A stretch of 64,000 bases of DNA from JBPOFY01 sp051252415 (GTDB lineage Bacteria > Verrucomicrobiota > Verrucomicrobiia > Opitutales > Coraliomargaritaceae). Positions 36,161-44,020 of this stretch are shown piece by piece. The notes beneath the pieces are model-generated. The model did no database searches. It had not been told where the DNA came from and saw only the letters and a list, made by a program, of their open reading frames with translations. The stretch's first letter is position 1. Each line of letters starts with the position of its first letter. A program made the position numbers and the translations under genes. The stretch spans positions 105,594-169,593 of the forward strand of contig JBPOGA010000008.1 in assembly GCA_051252415.1 (NCBI GenBank), given 5' to 3'.

Positions 36161-37819
36161 CTATAAATCATTACCGAGGGTTTCTTTCACTTCACCACAA
36201 TGTAGCATCATCGCGCCGAAGTATGGGTTCACTAGCTCTGCGTTATTCTGGAGCCAGTCGGCACCGTGATCAGAATAGACCATCGGGCAATTCATGAGAT
36301 ACGCCTCACCTTCGACTAGCGACGGATCGGTTTTCACCGCAGCAATCACCAACTTGGAGAGCGTCTCAAAATGTGGACGTCGCATCCCATCGAGATCAGA
36401 CGCATTCAACATAGTATGAATCAAATCCGGCACATCCCCAGTATGACCGGTCACGCCCATCATGGCTTTCAGCGCGGCTTGGCTGTCGGTCAGATCATCG
36501 GCAGCGAGTGCTTGTTGTAATGCAAAATAGTGCGGCAAGAACTCAGATGAAATCGCCTGCGTATTTAGTTCTGCTGTATCATCCTTCTGAATACTCATCA
36601 TACTGGGCTTCGCTTGTATTTGCAAAGCGCTGTCGATTTTGAAGGCTCCATTGGTGACGACGCGGTCCCCGACCATCAATCCATCGACAACGACAAAGCT
36701 GTCCCCCGCTCTTGGACCGAGAATAATTTCGCGTCCTTCATATGTCGGCCGTTCGGCATCTGGCTTTTCAATATAAACGACTGCACGTTTACCGGTGCGC
36801 AGAACCGCGGTGGCTGGCACCAACAATGATGGTTCAGCGTCTGCCGCCACGGATGCGGTCACCGCACCACGAGCAAACATGCCCGGTTTGAGTCGATGAT
36901 CCGTATTCGGCACATCGGCACGCACGCCTACCGTGCGGGTCTTGGCGTTGACCTCTGGTTCAATGAAAGCGATCTCCCCAGTGAAGGTTTCCCCGGAAAA
37001 AGCTTCGGTTGTAAAAGTTATTGATTGCCCCACTCGTAACCACGCAAGGTCTGATTCGTAAGCTTCGAGCTCCAACCACAATTGGCTAAGGTCCACGATT
37101 TTAAACAGTGACTCGCCTGTTTTCACATAGTCGCCTTCCTTCACATTTTTCGAAACAACGATGCCGCCGACGGGTGCCGCGAGTTGAAAACGATCCTTGG
37201 CTTCAACAGCGACGAGAACCGCGTCGATTTGAGCTGGAAGGAGGTCCCACAGGCGAAGTTTTTCACGAGCAACCGCAGTCAACCGACCATTCGGATCACG
37301 TTGATGTGCGGTGATCAACTCACGTTGCGCAGTGAGCAGCTCGGCACTATAGACATTTGCGAGTGGCTGCCCCTGTTCAACACGCTCTCCGGTAACGTTG
37401 ACATAGAGTTCTTCAATACGTGCGGGAAACCGAGCCGTTAACGATTTTTCAAGAGTCTCATCATAGACCAAGCGTCCCACTAGACGCACGTCAGTTTGAG
37501 CAAGCGCGCGGCCTATTTCAACTGTCTGAATATCTGCAAGTGCCCGCGAACTTTCACTCATCGACAATTCGCGTGGCCCGAGATCGGCAGTTGCGTCGGT
37601 TATTTCCGGAATCAGATCCATGCCACAGATCGGGCAATCACCGGGGTTAGGTTGCCTAATCTGAGGATGCATCGAACAAGTCCACACAGACGGAGCCGTA
37701 GTCGTCGAATGCGCAACTTCAGTATGCGAATCCACTGCCTTTGATGGGAGAAGGAAGCGACCTGCGATGAGGCCAAGGAGGAGCAAGGCAGCTCCAATTA
37801 AAACATGTTTCGTTTTCAT
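36161..37819 (-). CDS. cusB: RND periplasmic adaptor with HMBD and DUF3347-like ends, CusB type
   Basis: 552 residues. A membrane anchor or signal segment (about 5-25) is followed by one HMBD (CSMHPQI...CPICGMDLIPE, about 48-72), then the usual MFP hairpin, lipoyl and beta-barrel domains ('GGIVVSKNVKEGDYVKTGESLF', 'FIEPEVNAKTRTVGVR'). The C-terminal 150 residues are a DUF3347-like helical domain ending 'NCPMVYSDHG' and 'NPYFGAMMLHCG'. So this adaptor has metal-ligand clusters at both ends. It lies 135 bases upstream of cusA; the REP pair is in between. Confidence 0.9.
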   Translation of the reverse strand: MKTKHVLIGAALLLLGLIAGRFLLPSKAVDSHTEVAHSTTTAPSVWTCSMHPQIRQPNPGDCPICGMDLIPEITDATADLGPRELSMSESSRALADIQTVEIGRALAQTDVRLVGRLVYDETLEKSLTARFPARIEELYVNVTGERVEQGQPLANVYSAELLTAQRELITAHQRDPNGRLTAVAREKLRLWDLLPAQIDAVLVAVEAKDRFQLAAPVGGIVVSKNVKEGDYVKTGESLFKIVDLSQLWLELEAYESDLAWLRVGQSITFTTEAFSGETFTGEIAFIEPEVNAKTRTVGVRADVPNTDHRLKPGMFARGAVTASVAADAEPSLLVPATAVLRTGKRAVVYIEKPDAERPTYEGREIILGPRAGDSFVVVDGLMVGDRVVTNGAFKIDSALQIQAKPSMMSIQKDDTAELNTQAISSEFLPHYFALQQALAADDLTDSQAALKAMMGVTGHTGDVPDLIHTMLNASDLDGMRRPHFETLSKLVIAAVKTDPSLVEGEAYLMNCPMVYSDHGADWLQNNAELVNPYFGAMMLHCGEVKETLGNDL

Positions 37820-37838
37820 TATCGTATGTGTGTTTATT

Positions 37839-39104
37839 TTAAAATTGTCCGATCAACGTGCTGATGGCCGCGTCGGCTTGGTGCACATGTGTCAGTGCGC
37901 GCCAGTAGTTAAGTTTGAGATCGAGCAAAGCGCGCTCACTGTCGATGAGTTCGAGCGCGCTGATTTGATTCGAGGCATAGGCGGATCGCGAGTTGTCCAA
38001 TGCCTGCTCTGCCAGTGGGATCAGTGTGGCTTCGTATCGATGCATACGCTGGAAGGCGTCATTGCGGCGCGCGAGTGAAGCACTGAGATCAGATTTGAGG
38101 TCCAACAATCGGCTACGATAGCGCGCTTCGATCGAACGCTTGCCGGCTTGTGCGGCACGTATCTCGGCGCTGTTTTTGCCCTCCCAAATCGGAATATTCA
38201 CTGCGACGGTTACATTCCATGGATCACGGCCGGCATCCTTCGTCGCCATAATCGGATCACCGACTTGAATGTAATTTATACCGAAGGTGAAATCAGGCAA
38301 TCGGTTCAAACGACTGAGACGCACCGCAGCAGTCGCACTCTCCGTTGCTTCGCGCATAGCGAGCAACTCCGGATTATTCGCTTCGAGCAGCGGCATCAAC
38401 TGCGCTATATCCGTCGCCGCCTTTGATCGTTCAGAGAAACTTTCGAGTTCGCCGAGTGAATCGAGTTCCACTGCTAAGAGCGCAGCCAATTCCGCGCGGC
38501 GCACCGTCCGCATCTGATCCAACTGTTGTATTTGATCCAATGCACGCTCGGTTTCGACCTCTAGGCGCAACATCGCATTGAGCGAACCACCCGCGCGCGT
38601 TTGCTCTTCGACGATGGCACGCATGTCTTCAATTAACTCCAAGCTCTCTCGAGTCGAAACCAGTGCCTGATCGAGATAAACCACCTCGGCATACGAAGTG
38701 GCGACGGCTCGACGTATGCGGAAGAGCCCTGCGGTATACAGGTGCCCCACTTGATCGGAACGGCTTTCTGCCATCGACGCTTTGGTGCTCAACTTCGTCA
38801 ACCAAGGGATGGTTTGCTTGATCGAGTAAATCGCCTCCTGTGGCCCAGTGCGTGTTTCAACCGACTCACCGAAGTAAGTAAATTGAGCCGATGGGTCAGG
38901 CAACGACGACGCTATTTTCACGCGTTCAGCGGCCGACAGGTGGTCTTCCCGCAGCGCTTGCAGTGTCGGATTGACGGTTTCCGCACGCGCAAGCGCATCG
39001 CTCAAAGAGCGCGGAGTTATATCAGCGGACAAGTGTATTGCCCCAAGAATGAGAAAGGTAGCCCCAACGAAATGGGCCTTAAAGGTATCGAGATGTGTTT
39101 GCAT
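37839..39104 (-). CDS. TolC-family outer-membrane channel, CusC role
   Basis: 421 residues with a signal peptide (about 12-28) and two halves of TolC-type alpha-barrel helices ('ALARAETVNPTLQALRED', 'AANQ..ALELIDSERALLDL' pattern). It lacks obvious Cys or lipobox. It lies 19 bases upstream of cusB on the same strand, so it completes a CusCBA tripartite pump. OEP-family identity is clear; the name follows from its context. Confidence 0.85.
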   Translation of the reverse strand: MQTHLDTFKAHFVGATFLILGAIHLSADITPRSLSDALARAETVNPTLQALREDHLSAAERVKIASSLPDPSAQFTYFGESVETRTGPQEAIYSIKQTIPWLTKLSTKASMAESRSDQVGHLYTAGLFRIRRAVATSYAEVVYLDQALVSTRESLELIEDMRAIVEEQTRAGGSLNAMLRLEVETERALDQIQQLDQMRTVRRAELAALLAVELDSLGELESFSERSKAATDIAQLMPLLEANNPELLAMREATESATAAVRLSRLNRLPDFTFGINYIQVGDPIMATKDAGRDPWNVTVAVNIPIWEGKNSAEIRAAQAGKRSIEARYRSRLLDLKSDLSASLARRNDAFQRMHRYEATLIPLAEQALDNSRSAYASNQISALELIDSERALLDLKLNYWRALTHVHQADAAISTLIGQF

Positions 39105-39208
39105 GGATCATGATTTGAAATCGGTTTTCACGAGAACGATCTGCCATCGCAATGGCAGGATTCGCTTCAAAAATTGCACGCACAGCGTGCAACGACGTGA
39201 CCGATCAA

Positions 39209-39619
39209 TCAGATCCGATAGACACAATACACCTGTGAAATCGATTCAGGGCTGCCCACATGGCGAGCCGTAACATCGGAAATAACAGGGTGATCCGCAG
39301 AGATTGTAAGCTCTGCCTCAAAATCAAAATGAGTTAATACCGCGATCAGCAAAGGAGAATACCCTGCGTGAATCGCTGGTGCATGGTAATCATTCTGCGC
39401 GGCTAACTCATGCTCGCGAAGTACTTGATGGGGGCACTCCCCCATTTCATGCTGCGAATCGCGGCTCGTTGAATCCGTCGAAGTTCCTTCGTTCGAACCG
39501 CAGCAGCTATGTGAAGGTGCAGTCTCAACACTGGTTCCAGCAAGCAAACCCGCAGTGCAACAGCAGAACGGATTCACAACGGCCATAATGACCATCAACT
39601 GGATTACCTTAACGAACAT
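39209..39619 (-). CDS. Cys-rich exported small protein heading the cus operon
   Basis: 136 residues. The N-terminal hydrophobic segment (about 4-27) ends in 'NPFCCCTAG', then 'SHSCCGSN' and a 'CPHQ' site. Seven Cys residues occur in 130, which is unusual and fits a copper or disulfide role. No known domain was recognised. It is the first gene of the minus-strand operon that continues with the TolC, CusB and CusA genes, with about 100 bases to the next. It could be a periplasmic metal sensor or sponge; unproven. Confidence 0.65.
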   Translation of the reverse strand: MFVKVIQLMVIMAVVNPFCCCTAGLLAGTSVETAPSHSCCGSNEGTSTDSTSRDSQHEMGECPHQVLREHELAAQNDYHAPAIHAGYSPLLIAVLTHFDFEAELTISADHPVISDVTARHVGSPESISQVYCVYRI

Positions 39620-39718
39620 AATTAATAACTAGCACCTGTGTGAGAAGGAAGCAACCCGAGATTTATTCCAGAAAACCTCAAAGCTTAGTTCAGATTCATA
39701 GTGTCAGGTCGGTTTGCC

Positions 39719-39799
39719 GTAGCGGAAGTATGAAACACTTTCGGCCCCCACATCCACCCCACCTAGGCGCATGCCGAAATCAGTTCCTGATTCCGCTAC
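39719..39799. repeat. REP-like inverted pair, family 'gtagcggaag'
   Basis: Begins GTAGCGGAAGTATG and ends TTCCGCTAC. Fills the gap between the cus operon start and pdxA. A single unit of the same family is at 50820-50843. Confidence 0.75.
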
Positions 39800-39801
39800 A
39801 A

Positions 39802-40737
39802 TTACGATCCAGCCGTCAGCTCTCGAGCCACTTTGAGTGCAGCCGTAAAGCTACCATGATCGGCAACACCTTTACCGGCGATATCGAAGCCGGTGCCATG
39901 GTCTGGACTTGTGCGCACATAGGGCAATCCCAGCGTCACGTTGACGGCGGCATCAAACTCCAAAGTTTTTACCGCGGCGAGGCCTTGGTCATGATACGCC
40001 GAAACCACGACATCAAACTCGCCCTTACGTTGACGGAAAAAGACGGTATCCCCAGGCAAGCATTTCGAAAGCCCAGGAATCGACTCGCGCATCGTATCCA
40101 ATGCTGGATCGAGCACATCACGCTCTTCAATACCAAGTATGCCACCCTCGCCCGCATGTGGATTCAAGCCACACACACCAATTCTCGGTGCGGCCACTCC
40201 CAAAGATTTCGCCAGCGAGTCCGCGCGTTGCACCGCGAGTGTTAAAGCTTCAGCCGTGAGTGCATCGGCGACTTCCCGAAGCGGAATATGCCATGTAGCC
40301 AAGACCACACGCAGCTCATTGCCAACAAAGCCCATGGTCGGCTGACCGCCCCATGCTTCCGCAAAAAATTCTGTCTGCCCCGGATGTTTAAAACCGACCT
40401 GCTGTAACCAATGCTTGCTCACCGGCCCAGAAACGACCGCTCGGTAGCGACCTTGCTGGCAACCAGTCGCAGCTTCATCCAACGCGGCGAGTGCGATCGC
40501 GGCACCTTCAAGCGTCGGCACGCCATGCTCTGCTGTAAACGACGACTCTCCGACAGCATGATAAGACATCCCGAGTTCTGCAGCCAATGGTTGTGCCCAA
40601 GCCTCTGAACCGATCAATATACAATCAGCCCCCTTGAGAGCATCCACACGCATCGTTTGCGCGATCACCTCAGGCCCGACACCAGCAGGGTCGCCACAGG
40701 TAATTGCGAGCGGAAGCATCTGTTTATTTTGAGACAT
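39802..40737 (-). CDS. pdxA: 4-hydroxythreonine-4-phosphate dehydrogenase
   Basis: A 311-residue PdxA. 'LPLAITCGDPAGVGPE' is the N-terminal signature. 'HPGQTEFFAEAWGG', 'NPHAGEGG' and 'SAYHDQGLAAVKTL' are the metal-binding and substrate motifs; all His residues needed are present. It oxidises 4-phosphohydroxy-L-threonine in vitamin B6 synthesis. The ATG at 40737 (MSQNKQMLPL) was chosen because the longer frame would run through a palindromic repeat. Confidence 0.95.
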   Translation of the reverse strand: MSQNKQMLPLAITCGDPAGVGPEVIAQTMRVDALKGADCILIGSEAWAQPLAAELGMSYHAVGESSFTAEHGVPTLEGAAIALAALDEAATGCQQGRYRAVVSGPVSKHWLQQVGFKHPGQTEFFAEAWGGQPTMGFVGNELRVVLATWHIPLREVADALTAEALTLAVQRADSLAKSLGVAAPRIGVCGLNPHAGEGGILGIEERDVLDPALDTMRESIPGLSKCLPGDTVFFRQRKGEFDVVVSAYHDQGLAAVKTLEFDAAVNVTLGLPYVRTSPDHGTGFDIAGKGVADHGSFTAALKVARELTAGS

Positions 40738-40775
40738 CGATCTTAAAAAATGAAGTATTGTTTTTCGAAATATGC

Positions 40776-40850
40776 TAGCGGCGCTTGTCCCTAAGCGCCA
40801 CACGCCTGAACAGGCTATCCACAGATGGCGCTTAGGGACAAGCGCCGCTA
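40776..40850. repeat. 25-bp perfect inverted repeat, REP pair
   Basis: Two arms of 25 bases match perfectly (TAGCGGCGCTTGTCCCTAAG... and its mirror, right arm closing with CTAC). In the loop is a second small palindrome (GCCTGAACAGGC). The right unit carries the GTAG head; the left has CTAG. It lies upstream of pdxA. Confidence 0.85.
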
Positions 40851-40915
40851 CCTATAAAATCAATTTCGCGTATTTTCGCGCCTTTAGCAGTCAAAATCTT
40901 CCGTATGAACCAATC

Positions 40916-41707
40916 CTAGGAGTCCATCGAAGACTGCACAAAGCCTCGCTTGCCAGATTCAAAGAAACTCAAGAAACGAGCCCCAGTTGGGGTTTTACCA
41001 AACTCGTGCTCACGAGCAGCCTCAGCCGCCTTCTTCTTTAAATTACCGCCGCCGAAATACACCGCGCGGTAGCAAATTTTAAGGTCTCGGATTTCACGTT
41101 GCTCAAAACCACCACGTCGCAAGCCGACCATGTTCAAGCCGTGCGCAGTATTACGCTCGGCAGCCATCACATACGGCGGCACATCCGCTGCGATCGATGC
41201 ATTACCCGCAATCATCGCATACGCGCCAATGCGACAATTTTGGTGAATCCCCGCACCACCACCAACAAAAACCTTCTCACCAATCGCCACGTGACCTGCG
41301 ACCATTACATTATTCGCAAGGATCACATCGTTCGCCAATCTGCAATCGTGCGCAATGTGCGCCTGGGCCATGAGAAACCCACGCTCGCCCACCACCGTGT
41401 TTTCACCCGCCGTCGTCGAACGATGAATCGTGCAACCTTCACGAATGATCGTGCCGCTACCAACAAGCACGCCACTTTCGAGAGAACCATCAAAACCAAT
41501 GGATTGCGGATTGCCGCCAATAACCGCAAACGAATCCACAGTCACGGAATCACCCAGCACGGTGCCCTTGCGAAGAATTGCATGTCCCGCAATTTCACAG
41601 GACTTCCCAATAACAACACCCGCTTCAATCAAAGCGTATGGCCCGACCGAGGAACCCGCCCCGATCGTCGCGGTTTCAGAAATAATAGCAGTTGGATGAA
41701 TCGACAT
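40916..41707 (-). CDS. lpxA: UDP-N-acetylglucosamine acyltransferase
   Basis: A 263-residue left-handed beta-helix enzyme with hexapeptide repeats (for example 'IGAGSSVGPYAL', 'VIGKSCEIAGHA'), the LpxA lipid A region 'STTAGENTVVGERGFLMAQ', the catalytic His in 'AHIAHDCRL' and a C-terminal helical tail. It acylates UDP-GlcNAc in the first step of lipid A synthesis, which shows an LPS outer membrane. The ATG at 41707 (MSIHPTA) is the usual LpxA start. Confidence 0.95.
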   Translation of the reverse strand: MSIHPTAIISETATIGAGSSVGPYALIEAGVVIGKSCEIAGHAILRKGTVLGDSVTVDSFAVIGGNPQSIGFDGSLESGVLVGSGTIIREGCTIHRSTTAGENTVVGERGFLMAQAHIAHDCRLANDVILANNVMVAGHVAIGEKVFVGGGAGIHQNCRIGAYAMIAGNASIAADVPPYVMAAERNTAHGLNMVGLRRGGFEQREIRDLKICYRAVYFGGGNLKKKAAEAAREHEFGKTPTGARFLSFFESGKRGFVQSSMDS

Positions 41708-41801
41708 AGCAATTAGAAAGACGACTTTCCCGGTCCACATCAAGCGTAGTCACAGAATAACATACTGGATTTTTCGGGCTCCCCAAAGACTCCAGCATTC
41801 A

Positions 41802-41830
41802 GTAGCGGAACGAGGAACTCGTTTCGGCCA
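41802..41830 (+). repeat. REP-like unit 'gtagcggaacgagg'
   Basis: GTAG head plus an imperfect stem (CGGAACGAG / CTCGTTTCGG). Second copy at 42162-42190. Confidence 0.75.
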
Positions 41831-41960
41831 GCGCCCGACTAGGCAACTGATTTTAAACCACCCGCTGTCGCTAGAGGACACAGAGAGCACAGAGCAAACA
41901 ACACTGATACCTTAGCTATGGCTATTTAAGACATATCAGATGAGTCAAAAGCAAATTCGC

Positions 41961-41986
41961 GGACGCCTAGAGGCAGGCGTCCCTAC
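41961..41986 (-). repeat. REP-like palindrome 'gtagggacgcctgcc'
   Basis: On the minus strand, GTAGGGACGCCTGCC then its mirror GGCGTCC. Confidence 0.7.
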
Positions 41987-41998
41987 CATACATAAGTT

Positions 41999-42030
41999 GT
42001 AGCACGTGCTTCCCGAAGGGAGCGCGTGGC
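41999..42030 (+). repeat. REP-like unit 'gtagcacgtgcttccc'
   Basis: GTAG head, then CACGTGCTTCCC, a GAA loop and GGGAGCGCGTGG. Confidence 0.8.
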
Positions 42031-42161
42031 CATGAATTTTACGACAGACGGAGGTCTGACTGGCGGAGTTCTGACGGAGATGGCATAGCAATCATTTATC
42101 GACAGACGGAGGTCTGCCGGAGATGGCGTAGCAATCATTACGACTCAGACGCCATCAACCA

Positions 42162-42190
42162 GTAGCGGAACGAGGAACTCGTTTCGGCCA
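42162..42190 (+). repeat. REP-like unit 'gtagcggaacgagg', second copy
   Basis: Same as 41802-41830, with the following 30 bases also shared. Confidence 0.75.
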
Positions 42191-42764
42191 GGCCGACGAG
42201 GAAACTGATTTTGAACAGCCCGCTTCCCCCTTCGCCAAGACTACGAGAGACCTGTCGCGAGAAGACACCGAGAACGCAGAGCTATACTCCCGCGCATCAT
42301 CGATTTCGAAAAATGATGGAAAAACGGGAGCAGGATGCTCTCGTTCTTATCGTGTGTATTTCACAAAAAATGACAGCCAGGTAGACTGCTCAAACCACCT
42401 AAAAAAACATCGACCACAAAGCCCTTGTGAGCCATTTGATCTGCTTACGAACCTCAGTCTCAAGATGAGCAAAGAGGTATTATAATACTGATCTACAGAA
42501 ATAAGAACCCCAAGTTTAAACCACCCGCTGCGCTGGAGACACTGAGACACAGAGGAAATACTGATGATCCGCTCCGTGCCTCCGTGTCTCGAATGAGCTT
42601 GGCGAATGGGTGGTTGAAAATAGCAGAAGAATAGAACTGACTCTGACGTGATTAAAACCATCTTACTGAAACAGGAAGAAGCTGACAAATCCCACAATCA
42701 ACCAGACCAAACAAAGCGTAGATCCAGGCAGTGGCGGACAACTCCGTTCGTGACTCACTTTGAC

Positions 42765-42793
42765 GTTGCACGGCCGCTTCGCGGCCGCGCAAC
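42765..42793. repeat. Strong hairpin upstream of small gene
   Basis: GTTGC-A-CGGCCGC-TTC-GCGGCCG-C-GCAAC: a 12-bp stem with one A/C mismatch and a 3-base loop. It is 14 bases upstream of the ATG at 42807, so it would lie in the 5' leader of that gene. It is not a normal intrinsic terminator, having no T-tract. Confidence 0.8.
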
Positions 42794-42806
42794 GCCGCCA
42801 GAATAA

Positions 42807-43217
42807 ATGAATGAACTAATAGAAGCCCTGAAGCCAATTCTAGGATTTCTAGGACTAGCACTCGCTATCTTTACTCTCTTCGCCGTGTGGAGAACTGCTC
42901 GAAACATTAAGACGGTGGACCGGAAGTCGACTGAAGAACTTAAGGCCATCATATGTGACCGGAACAAGCAGTTCACGTTTGCAGCTGCCATTAAAGAACT
43001 AAGAAAACGGAATGAAGACTACTCGAAAGTCTTGCCGCACCTATTGGATATGAGCGTTTCGAAAACCAAAATGGATAGGTTGATCGGATGGGGCGTATTG
43101 GATACCAACTTCCCAGAAATAACTAAAGAAATTGAATATGATCCAATGAAGCCATCGAAACAGGCATTACAGTTTCTAGAGTCACTAAAGCACATCGAGG
43201 CTAACCAGGCGAGCTAG
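42807..43217 (+). CDS. Small membrane-anchored protein, unrecognised
   Basis: 136 residues with one N-terminal membrane helix (about 8-28) and a charged cytoplasmic or periplasmic domain. No motif was recognised. The stop codon (TAG, 43215-43217) lies inside the attC-like palindrome at 43209-43280. It has no good ribosome binding site upstream, only the hairpin at 42765. It is one of six consecutive unknown genes on the plus strand and may be part of an acquired block. Confidence 0.6.
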   Translation: MNELIEALKPILGFLGLALAIFTLFAVWRTARNIKTVDRKSTEELKAIICDRNKQFTFAAAIKELRKRNEDYSKVLPHLLDMSVSKTKMDRLIGWGVLDTNFPEITKEIEYDPMKPSKQALQFLESLKHIEANQAS

Positions 43218-43280
43218 TCAATGCGAGTTCAGGCGCGGGATTATCCGACAACCACTTGAACGATTGACCCGTTAGCTCGC
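43209..43280 (+). repeat. attC-like or other folded palindrome
   Basis: Outer arms GCGAGCTA / TAGCTCGC pair perfectly, next GTCAAT / ATTGAC, then GTTCA / TGAAC with a 25-base loop. The end reads GTTAGCT, near the integron core GTTRRRY, and the site starts on the stop codon of the upstream gene. This is the architecture of an integron cassette recombination site. No integrase lies in the window and only one such site is clear. It could be an unrelated hairpin. Confidence 0.35.
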
Positions 43281-43304
43281 ATCGACAACACTCGGCGGCT
43301 AAAA

Positions 43305-43655
43305 ATGGAAAAAATACTAAAGGCTTCACGACTGCTTCTCGTAGAATATCTAGTCCTGATGCTCATATTTTATGGGATCGAACCAGTCAGTGGAATTTTA
43401 GCCCTTTTAGCGATATTAGGCTTGGAGATATACTTCTCAAAAGAAGAAAGAAAAGTCAGTGGGCTACCCTTAATCTGCCTTTTGACTTTTTGTGGAGGCA
43501 TTATCTTCTTGTGGCTGATCGGCTTATTGAACCCAGATATCGGCCCCGCTGGAATAGTTATCTTTCTTCCTCTGATCGGCATTCTAAATGTGATTCCAGC
43601 AATTGCCTATATCATCTTTGCCTTTTACGACCTATCTGGAAAATTGGGTGAGTAA
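43305..43655 (+). CDS. Small polytopic membrane protein
   Basis: 116 residues with about four membrane helices ('LLVEYLVLMLIFYG', 'LLALLAILGLEIYF', 'LPLICLLTFCGGIIFLWLIG', 'VIPAIAYIIFAF'). No family was recognised. The stop (43653-43655) is one base before the next ATG, so it forms an operon with the next gene. It starts after the attC-like palindrome. Confidence 0.65.
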   Translation: MEKILKASRLLLVEYLVLMLIFYGIEPVSGILALLAILGLEIYFSKEERKVSGLPLICLLTFCGGIIFLWLIGLLNPDIGPAGIVIFLPLIGILNVIPAIAYIIFAFYDLSGKLGE

Positions 43656-43656
43656 T

Positions 43657-43992
43657 ATGAATCTAAACAAGCTCATCCTATTCTCGTCATTAGGAATTAT
43701 AGCAGCGTCATTTATTTCGGTCCCCTTTCAGACCGAACTCTCCATTCGAGAAGCTAAAAAGAAAATAGTTGAAGGCGTTCAGATGGAGGAAATGCGCAAA
43801 GCTTTTGGCGAGTTTCAACGTATCGAAACTAAAGAGAAGCAAGACTCTTATTTATCTGATACAAATCTCACGATCAAAGATGCTCAGCAGCTTTGGGTCA
43901 GCGGGCAGGAAGGCATTTCATACTGGAATATCTTGCTGATCACTAATGAATCTGGTCAACTCATTGCCGGAGATGTTGATCGCTTATGGTAA
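43657..43992 (+). CDS. Small exported protein, unrecognised
   Basis: 111 residues: N-terminal hydrophobic segment (about 4-25), then a charged helical domain and the C-terminal 'QEGISYWNILLITNESGQLIAGDVDRLW'. A start 54 bases upstream is possible but would overlap the previous gene; the ATG at 43657 was chosen. It is directly downstream of the membrane protein and 28 bases upstream of the next gene. No family was recognised. Confidence 0.6.
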   Translation: MNLNKLILFSSLGIIAASFISVPFQTELSIREAKKKIVEGVQMEEMRKAFGEFQRIETKEKQDSYLSDTNLTIKDAQQLWVSGQEGISYWNILLITNESGQLIAGDVDRLW

Positions 43993-44020
43993 TACACAAC
44001 AAGCAATTGAGGATGGATAA

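Larger units (their letters stand above)
41744..42764. other. 1-kb repeat-rich gap without a convincing gene
   Basis: No gene is supported. Bases 41802-41866 and 42160-42222 are direct copies of about 60 bases (GTAGCGGAACGAGG..., then a shared tail with GCAACTGATTTTAAA/GAAACTGATTTTGAA). 41961-41986 is a GTAG-type palindrome, 41999-42030 the 'gtagcacgtgctt' unit. 42038-42140 holds a tandem duplication with 'cgacagacggaggtctg' and 'ggagatggcgtagcaatcatt'. 'TTTAAACCACCCGCTG' recurs near 41855 and 42515. 42540-42600 is a palindromic 'gagacac' cluster. A small reverse frame at 42652-42861 overlaps these and has no support. Confidence 0.6.

Noticed and set aside
39640..40245. 201-codon frame antisense to pdxA
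   Set aside because: Covers the REP repeat and the pdxA coding region; no signal for expression.
41099..41716. 205-codon frame antisense to lpxA
   Set aside because: Antisense to an lpxA gene with complete family motifs.
42540..42610. CRISPR-like short repeats (gagacac cluster)
   Set aside because: Only palindromic, no regular spacers and too few units.
42765..42793. Second attC site upstream of the 42807 gene
   Set aside because: The hairpin has the right look but lacks GTTRRRY and RYYYAAC cores at its ends.
42652..42861. Minus-strand frame of 69 codons overlapping the hairpin and the start of the 42807 gene
   Set aside because: No ribosome binding site, frame runs through a palindromic repeat, and the opposite strand has the better-supported gene.
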